A stretch of 64,000 bases of DNA from Gemmatimonadaceae bacterium (GTDB taxonomy: Bacteria; Gemmatimonadota; Gemmatimonadetes; Gemmatimonadales; Gemmatimonadaceae). Below, piece after piece: positions 59,128 through 64,000 of this stretch (within the stretch, counting starts at the first letter, position 1; the number at the start of each line of letters is the position of its first letter). The stretch is from the NCBI GenBank assembly GCA_036003045.1, contig DASYSS010000057.1:124001-188000 (forward strand). Direction: 5' to 3'. Below the pieces are notes generated by a model that saw nothing but the letters and a program-made list of their open reading frames with translations, was not told where the DNA came from and made no database searches. Both the position numbers and the translations under genes were made by a program.

Positions 59128-59451
59128 CTAGCCTCGTCCCCGCAGCGAGGCCAATAGCTCCTCGTGCATCGTCACCAGCTGGCGGAGCGACGCGGCCTGT
59201 TCCTCGCGCAGTGCGATCTCTCGTCGTCTGAGCTCGAGCGTCTCGTGTTGGGTCTGACGCATCTCCTGCGACCGCCGCTCGGCACGATCTCGGTTCGCCA
59301 CCGCCTCGGCCAGTTGCGCGTCGAGTTTTAGACGCAGGTCGCCGTTGTGCTTGGCCAGCATCCGCTGCGCCCGCATCTGTGTAAACATGGACGCGAGCAG
59401 GGCGCCCAGGACGATGAGGAAGAGGATGTTCGATAGTGTGAAGGCTTGCAT
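59128..59451 (-). CDS. Membrane-anchored coiled-coil protein
   Basis: A 107-aa protein with one hydrophobic helix (about 6-23, NILFLIVLGALLASMF) followed by a long charged coiled coil (MRAQRMLAKHNGDLRLKLDA through ELRRREIALREEQAASLRQL). The start at 59451 is the Met just before the helix. No family recognised. It converges on the esterase gene. Confidence 0.6.
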   Translation of the reverse strand: MQAFTLSNILFLIVLGALLASMFTQMRAQRMLAKHNGDLRLKLDAQLAEAVANRDRAERRSQEMRQTQHETLELRRREIALREEQAASLRQLVTMHEELLASLRGRG

Positions 59452-59501
59452 GTCCGACGTCTCCGCGTGACGGATCGATACGATGTCGAAGCTATTCGAA
59501 T

Positions 59502-60140
59502 TCACCCCAACCAGCTCGCGTCACTGCGGACGACGCGGCAGAAGCTGACGCCCATGACGTTTGCGGGTAGGTCATCGAACCCGATGCTGTCTGCCTTTTG
59601 CTTGAACGCCGCGAGCGTCGTCGAGTCGATTGCATCGCGCCGCAGCACGACGCGCGTGGGCAGGCACGTCGGACACGGCCATCCCGGTACGGCTGTGCGA
59701 ACCAGCACTACACTGTCGATCGACGTGTGAACCCGCTTCGGCAGTTGCACGTTCAGCCGGCCCGCGCACAGTGCTAGCCCGAGCGAGTACGACAGACGGC
59801 TGGTCATGCGCCTCCGTGCGCGGACGTGGGCGAAAGCACCTACAGCCTGCCGGGCGGCGCCAGGCATCCCTCGAATCGGAGTGTCGCGATATTGGTCGAG
59901 TAGCGCCTGGTTGAGGCGCCCGCCGGACGACCACCCCATGCTCTCGCCACGTTCGCGCGCGGCGATCATCGCATCGCGATGCTGCGCCCATCCGGTAAGG
60001 GAGGCCAACTCCGCCGCGCGAAACGCGGCTGCCGCGTCCGCGTCGACCATGTCGGCGGCGGCGTCCCACTGTTCCGCGCGCAGGGCGTCGAAGAATGCAA
60101 CTACGGCGTCGAGGGCAGGAGCGATACTAGCATCGGTCAC
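59502..60140 (-). CDS. Hypothetical protein
   Basis: A 212-aa protein, helical and Ala-rich in its first 70 residues (ALDAVVAFFDALRAEQWDAA), then mixed, with two Cys pairs (WPCPTCL and FCR). The GTG at 60140 is the suggested start; 21 further codons of open frame lie upstream. A secondary beta part includes VQLPKRVHTSIDSVVLVRTA. Family not recognised. Confidence 0.55.
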   Translation of the reverse strand: MTDASIAPALDAVVAFFDALRAEQWDAAADMVDADAAAAFRAAELASLTGWAQHRDAMIAARERGESMGWSSGGRLNQALLDQYRDTPIRGMPGAARQAVGAFAHVRARRRMTSRLSYSLGLALCAGRLNVQLPKRVHTSIDSVVLVRTAVPGWPCPTCLPTRVVLRRDAIDSTTLAAFKQKADSIGFDDLPANVMGVSFCRVVRSDASWLG

Positions 60141-60277
60141 GGCGAATTGAATCTTATAACAGTCTGCCGTGGAGCTGCAAACCTTCGGCAACTCCGGTGG
60201 CATCTTCGCTTTGCTGGCCCGCGGCCGTTTGGCAAGAGACTCAATTTTGAGATCGGTCGCCCAACACTGCGTTCAGC

Positions 60278-60691
60278 CTACTGACGCTGGAACTGCACCA
60301 GTCCCGCGGCGCCCGCGAAGGCGCCTTGTATCAGGTTCGGCGAGACCAACGCGCCGTCGAAATGCGACGGCGGATGTGCACCGGGAACCCCACCCGTCTG
60401 CGACACGGGCCTGACGTCCAGGTGAATGCCGCTGGCGTCCACTGCCCCCGTGATCGCGGTCGTTCCTCCGCAGCACGCCTCGGCCGTCCACGTGCCGGTG
60501 CCGGCGATGCCGCCCGCCGTCACGGCGAGCGTCCAAACCTCGCTCGAACCAGGGACTTCACCGAGTTGGCGCCACGTCCCGTTCAGCACCGTGAGCGGCG
60601 CCACGACGGGCTGAGCATTATCGCTGCATCCGGCGGCGGAAATCCCGAAGAGCACGACCGCGAGACCGGTAACTCGAAGCTTCATCATCAT
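60278..60691 (-). CDS. Small lipoprotein
   Basis: A 137-aa lipoprotein with three Met at the start, a hydrophobic signal and the lipobox SAAGC (C22). The mature part is beta-rich (LNGTWRQLGEVPGS, ACCGGTTAITGAVDASGIHL, LIQGAFAGAAGLVQFQR), resembling the repeated beta hairpins of small secreted proteins in this group of bacteria. No named family. Confidence 0.65.
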   Translation of the reverse strand: MMMKLRVTGLAVVLFGISAAGCSDNAQPVVAPLTVLNGTWRQLGEVPGSSEVWTLAVTAGGIAGTGTWTAEACCGGTTAITGAVDASGIHLDVRPVSQTGGVPGAHPPSHFDGALVSPNLIQGAFAGAAGLVQFQRQ

Positions 60692-60783
60692 GGCGGCTAA
60701 ACCGGCGATCGACGGCGCGCGGTCACACGACCGCGGCTGGCGTGATCGATGCGTTCTCGTCGGCGAACGTTTACGAGGCACCT

Positions 60784-60939
60784 ATGCTGCTGATCGTCAT
60801 CATCGTTCTTCTCGTGCTCTGGACACCCGGCTATTACGGCTACGGGCGCAAACGCTGGGGATGGGGCTACGGCGGAGATACGCTCACGCTCATTCTCGTC
60901 ATCCTGCTCGTGTGGGCGCTCGTCGGCGGCCAATTATGA
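60784..60939 (+). CDS. DUF3309-like small membrane protein
   Basis: A 51-aa protein (MLLIVIIVLLVLWTPGYYGY, then GYGGDTLTLILVILLVWAL) with two hydrophobic stretches and a Tyr/Gly/Trp-rich middle, as in DUF3309. It is divergent from the small lipoprotein gene. Members often accompany DUF892 and other stress genes, as here. Confidence 0.7.
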   Translation: MLLIVIIVLLVLWTPGYYGYGRKRWGWGYGGDTLTLILVILLVWALVGGQL

Positions 60940-61020
60940 GCGGATGACGAAGCCTCGCGGGCCGCGGACGAACGAATCATCCACGGCCCGACGAGCCGTA
61001 TCGTGTCTACCACTGAACAG

Positions 61021-61245
61021 CTATCTGCTCTCGCTTTGCGTTCCCGGATCCTTGGATCCCGGGTTCTGCGAGGAACTGTCGTCCCCCGCCAAATCGCCGC
61101 TCGACGAACTACCGGGACTTCCGTGCATCCCGCCATCGCGCTTCTTGGATTCGTCGCCCGAGCTGCCGCGCGACGTCTGATCGTTCTCGTCGCCTTCGTT
61201 GCCGATGTCGTTCGGATCGACCCGGTCTCTCTCGTGGTCCGCCAT
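61021..61245 (-). CDS. Small acidic, probably disordered protein
   Basis: A 74-aa protein very rich in Asp, Ser, Gly and Glu (RVDPNDIGNEGDENDQTSRG, then GSSSSGDLAGDDSSS), so probably unfolded and strongly hydrophilic, like hydrophilins or general-stress small proteins. GAGGAG lies 6 bp before the ATG, which supports that it is a gene. It lies divergent from the DUF892 gene that follows. Confidence 0.65.
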   Translation of the reverse strand: MADHERDRVDPNDIGNEGDENDQTSRGSSGDESKKRDGGMHGSPGSSSSGDLAGDDSSSQNPGSKDPGTQSESR

Positions 61246-61428
61246 CGTCGCTCCTCGCATGAGTGGTTGCCGGACGCATTTCGTTCGGCGAACCGAGTTG
61301 TGCAGTAACAGTGCCATCGCAAAAAAACCGAATCGCGGAGACTCATGACGCGTGCACCTAGGGCTCGAATCGTGCACCCCGCTTTCACTTCCTTTGATCG
61401 TCCATGAGTCTTTCAACGAGGTGGAACA

Positions 61429-62001
61429 ATGAGCTTGGAGTCCTTGCAGGATCTCTATCTCGAACAAATTCGCGACCTCCATAGCGCGGAGCAGCAGATC
61501 ATCGACGCGCTGCCGAACATGGTCGAACGTGCCACGAACCCGAAGCTGAGCGCCGGCTTCACCCGACACCTCGAGCAGACTCGTCAGCAGGCGGGTCGCC
61601 TCGAGCGAATCGGGCAGCGCATGGAGCAGAAGGTCACCGGCAAGAAGTGCAAGGGAATGGAAGGGCTTCTCAAGGAGGGAGATGAAGCGATCGACGAAGA
61701 CGGCGATCCGCAACTCGTCGATGCGGCGCTGATCGCCGCGGCGCAGCGCGTGGAACACTACGAGATCGCCGCGTACGGGTGCGCCCGCACCTACGCCGAG
61801 GCGCTCGGCTTGAACGACGACGTGGCCGTACTTCAGCAGACACTGGACGAAGAAGCCGAGACGGACGAGCAGCTGACACAAATCAGCTTGTCGATCCTCA
61901 GTCCAGACGCACAGACCCGAATCGCCGTCGAGGCGGACGCAGACCGGCCTGCGGCTCGACGGCCGCAAAGTCGTTCGAAAAACACCGAGGCTCGTCCGTA
62001 A
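61429..62001 (+). CDS. DUF892 (YciE-like) ferritin-like protein, copy 2
   Basis: A 190-aa protein, a close paralogue of the gene at 30377-30970: both begin MSL-x-x-LQDLY and share GKKCKGM, LLKEG and AAQRVEHYEIAAYGCART, and TLDEEAETDE. The tails differ. GAGG precedes the ATG. Probably protects against oxidative or metal stress; the di-metal site is inferred from Glu and His placement. Confidence 0.9.
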   Translation: MSLESLQDLYLEQIRDLHSAEQQIIDALPNMVERATNPKLSAGFTRHLEQTRQQAGRLERIGQRMEQKVTGKKCKGMEGLLKEGDEAIDEDGDPQLVDAALIAAAQRVEHYEIAAYGCARTYAEALGLNDDVAVLQQTLDEEAETDEQLTQISLSILSPDAQTRIAVEADADRPAARRPQSRSKNTEARP

Positions 62002-62011
62002 GGAACTCGGA

Positions 62012-62035
62012 GGAGGGCGGCGTGCGCCGCCCTCC
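62012..62035. terminator. Hairpin between convergent genes
   Basis: GGAGGGCGGC (62012-62021) pairs perfectly with GCCGCCCTCC (62026-62035) around a 4-nt loop, between the DUF892 gene and the converging gene at 62050. Probable two-way terminator; no long T-run. Confidence 0.65.
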
Positions 62036-62049
62036 CCTCGAGCGGTGCG

Positions 62050-62526
62050 CTAGAGACCCAGCAATCGCGAGAAGAACGAGCGGTATCGTTGAAACGTCTG
62101 CCGTAGATCTTCAGTCGACACCTCGCCCCCTCGATCCCACTGCGCTTCGAGACGCGAGCGCTGCTTGCCGAATGTATCGGCGATCTCCGTGATCACGTCC
62201 GACACGAGCGCGTTCGCCTGCTCCACCGCGCGACGCGGCTCGTCGACGAAGCTCGCCTGAATGTCGGACCAACGCCGGTTCAGCTTATCCAACTCGCCGG
62301 CCTCGAAGAGCGCCGGCTCCTCCGTCGGACCTGTGTCCGCGGGCGCGTCAGCCACCGGCCGGCGCGACACCTCGCGCTCCGAGACCTGGGCTTCACGCTC
62401 GCGTTGCTCGCTCGCCTCCTCTTCCTCGACCGACCGACCGGAGCCGGTGGAAGTTCGCGGCGGATACGCCGGTGCGGAGTTGGCCTGATCGGTGAACTCC
62501 ACGGGATCCTGTTCGGCGAACGTCAT
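62050..62526 (-). CDS. Hypothetical protein with charged disordered N-terminal half
   Basis: A 158-aa protein. Residues 1-80 are rich in Glu, Ala, Pro and Arg (EEEEASEQREREAQVSERE) and probably unstructured. The C-terminal half is helical (LNRRWSDIQASFVDEPRRAV, then ALVSDVITEIADTFGKQRSRL and TEDLRQTFQRYRSFFSRLLGL), a conserved pattern seen in actinobacterial and related proteins of unknown function. GGGAGG precedes the ATG. Confidence 0.68.
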   Translation of the reverse strand: MTFAEQDPVEFTDQANSAPAYPPRTSTGSGRSVEEEEASEQREREAQVSEREVSRRPVADAPADTGPTEEPALFEAGELDKLNRRWSDIQASFVDEPRRAVEQANALVSDVITEIADTFGKQRSRLEAQWDRGGEVSTEDLRQTFQRYRSFFSRLLGL

Positions 62527-62634
62527 CGTACCTCCCGGTCTGAGCGCGGCGAAGCGACGAAGTGCAGGTCGCGCCTCAGCGTTGCATCTTGGGTGCCAGA
62601 TTGCGAAGTGTGAGGGGAAAGGACGCGTCCTCGC

Positions 62635-64000
62635 TCAATACTTCCAACTCTTCGTGTCTGCGCCCGCCGGCGCATTCTTGTCGACTTGCGCCGACATCTT
62701 TGGTAGGAGCTCCGAGAGCGGCGGCCCCCAACAGTGCGGCGCCATTGGCTGAAACACGATCTCTCCCGACCACTTGGGCGCTGTCGTCGCTCGAAGGAAA
62801 GTGTCGAGCATGTGCACGCCCATATTCAGATAGTACGAATCCGCGTCCCCGACATAGACGTTGATCTTGTTCGCCACCTTCGGGCCGAGCGTCGCCCAAT
62901 TCGTTTCGAGGATGTTCCGCAAATCGTAGCGCTCCTTCCAGTACGCCGCGATCTTGTGGTCGATCACGCCTGAAGTCTTGTCCCAGATGCGCTGCGGGTA
63001 GCCGTCCGCGCCGGCCGGGCCGTACGTCGCTTCCCAGATGTCCCACTGCCCGCCCGAGCGCGAGTGATCGCCCTGCGCGAGTTCCGACCAGTTCTCGTCC
63101 TTCATCATCGCGACGATGTTGCCGTCCGGCCGGCGCTGCGTCGGCCGCTCGACCTTCATCCACGGATGCTCGATGAAATACGCGTTCGTGTCCGAGTAGA
63201 CGTTCACGATCTGGTGATATCGGAAGTCGACCCCGTCCGGACACAGGGACCAGGTTCCTCCATAGAAATCCGGATAGAAGACCTGGTGCGCGAGCGAGAT
63301 CCAGCCGCCGGTCGACCCGCCCGTGAGCAGCCGCGCGTACGGTTGGCCGATCGCCCGGAACTTGGACTCGACCGCCGGAATCAACTCCTTCGTGATCGCG
63401 TCGCCGTACGGGCCGTTGTTCGCCGAGTTGACGCCATAGGAATCGTCGTAGTAGGGCGATGGATGTTGCAGCGTGACCAATAGCATCCGCGGCGTGCCGT
63501 CGGCCTGCCAATAATCGGTGAAGCTCTGCTGCGCTCCCCCGCGTCCGCTGCCGCGTCCACGTCCTCCTGCCCCTCCAAAACCGCCGGGCGCACCGAGTGA
63601 GAAGTGCCCTTCGTCGTAGACGACCGGAAACTTCACGTCGGGATGCTTGTCGTAGTCCTTCGGCAGTAGGATGGTCGCCCCCAGGTATATCGGATGGCCC
63701 CACCACTTCGTGAGGATGTCGCTCTGGATCTTGATCCGCTTCACGTAGTCGTTGTCCGCGGGCACCTTCACCGGCGGAATCACTTTGTCCGCGACGAGCT
63801 TGATCGGTGTCGAAGATTTCGGATCGAAGGTGACCTTTACCGGCTCGCCGAAGAGGTTGCCCGGCGATCGCTGCCAGTGTTGCCCCTCCCACTGATCCAT
63901 GTGCAGCCAAACGGTATGACCGTCGGCGCGCGCGAACTTGGTGTAGACGTTGATGAACGGCTGGACCCAGTACTCGCCGGCGGGAATGTCGCGCAGACTT
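62635..64000 (-). CDS. Esterase-like alpha/beta hydrolase, 5'-truncated by the window edge
   Basis: About 455 residues are visible; the reading frame stays open to the right edge, so the N-terminus is missing. Alpha/beta-hydrolase features are a Gly-rich loop (GAPGGFGGAGGRGRG), ATILLPKDYDKHPDVKFPVV, LVTLQHPSPYYDDSYG, and LLTGGSTGGWISLAHQV with a GGSTGGW Ser nucleophile elbow, followed by LCPDGVDFRYHQI. The residues MDQWEGQHW lie well inside the protein, not at its start. A putative-esterase (feruloyl or carbohydrate-ester) role is plausible but not shown. Confidence 0.8.
   Translation of the reverse strand, partial: SLRDIPAGEYWVQPFINVYTKFARADGHTVWLHMDQWEGQHWQRSPGNLFGEPVKVTFDPKSSTPIKLVADKVIPPVKVPADNDYVKRIKIQSDILTKWWGHPIYLGATILLPKDYDKHPDVKFPVVYDEGHFSLGAPGGFGGAGGRGRGSGRGGAQQSFTDYWQADGTPRMLLVTLQHPSPYYDDSYGVNSANNGPYGDAITKELIPAVESKFRAIGQPYARLLTGGSTGGWISLAHQVFYPDFYGGTWSLCPDGVDFRYHQIVNVYSDTNAYFIEHPWMKVERPTQRRPDGNIVAMMKDENWSELAQGDHSRSGGQWDIWEATYGPAGADGYPQRIWDKTSGVIDHKIAAYWKERYDLRNILETNWATLGPKVANKINVYVGDADSYYLNMGVHMLDTFLRATTAPKWSGEIVFQPMAPHCWGPPLSELLPKMSAQVDKNAPAGADTKSWKY

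Overview
The window looks like chromosomal DNA from a high-GC, Gram-negative soil-type bacterium, most likely a member of the Gemmatimonadota or a close relative. I infer this from a SusC/SusD outer-membrane pair in GC-rich DNA, three orphan MacB/FtsX-type permeases of the ADOP kind, a PknB-type kinase carrying a TolB-like sensor region, many SRPBCC, YCII, VOC and RibD_C one-domain proteins, and stress-protein families (Dps, DUF892, DUF3309, lmo0937). No database search was possible. Family names rest on motifs and on recalled family architecture.

Layout. 0.3-3.4 kb: a kinase-BRCT fusion with an upstream metallopeptidase-like lipoprotein, then a YCII protein and a membrane protein. 3.7-9.1 kb: the SusC/SusD pair, an 8-bp tandem repeat and hairpin, then dps. 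9.3-15.7 kb: small unknown proteins, an HhH-PHP protein, a MarR-SRPBCC operon, a UBP zinc finger and an MFS-DUF1445 operon. 15.8-22 kb: a sensor kinase with a FAH-family enzyme, and ADOP 1. 22.3-30.4 kb: a HAD protein, a tRNA-like element, a first copy of a 17-bp-phased repeat, a DUF442 phosphatase, an ArsR-SRPBCC operon whose promoter is readable, pyrophosphatase and an SDR.

30.4-40.9 kb: a DUF892 protein, BrkB, an orphan histidine kinase, a three-gene operon with an Nramp-like transporter lacking the usual metal motifs plus two PRC-barrel-like proteins, a second and expanded 17-bp repeat locus, an F420-reductase-like protein, a CDF transporter and a three-gene overlapping operon. 41-48 kb: ADOP 2, a methyltransferase with no ordinary start codon, a decayed HlyD-type adaptor, a CarboxypepD_reg protein and a VOC protein. 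48-64 kb: epoxide hydrolase, a HAD protein without its nucleophile, ADOP 3, small membrane proteins, a phosphoesterase, an SRPBCC-esterase pair, a second stress cassette (DUF3309, acidic protein, DUF892), and an esterase-like protein running off the right edge.

No phage, insertion sequence, CRISPR array, defence island or biosynthetic cluster is visible. The gene content is a mosaic of one- to three-gene transcription units. The points most worth following are the kinase-BRCT fusion, the Nramp-like/PRC operon, the inverted 17-bp repeat loci, the ArsR operon with a predicted leaderless transcript, the atypical tRNA-like element and several enzymes that keep a fold but have lost a catalytic residue.
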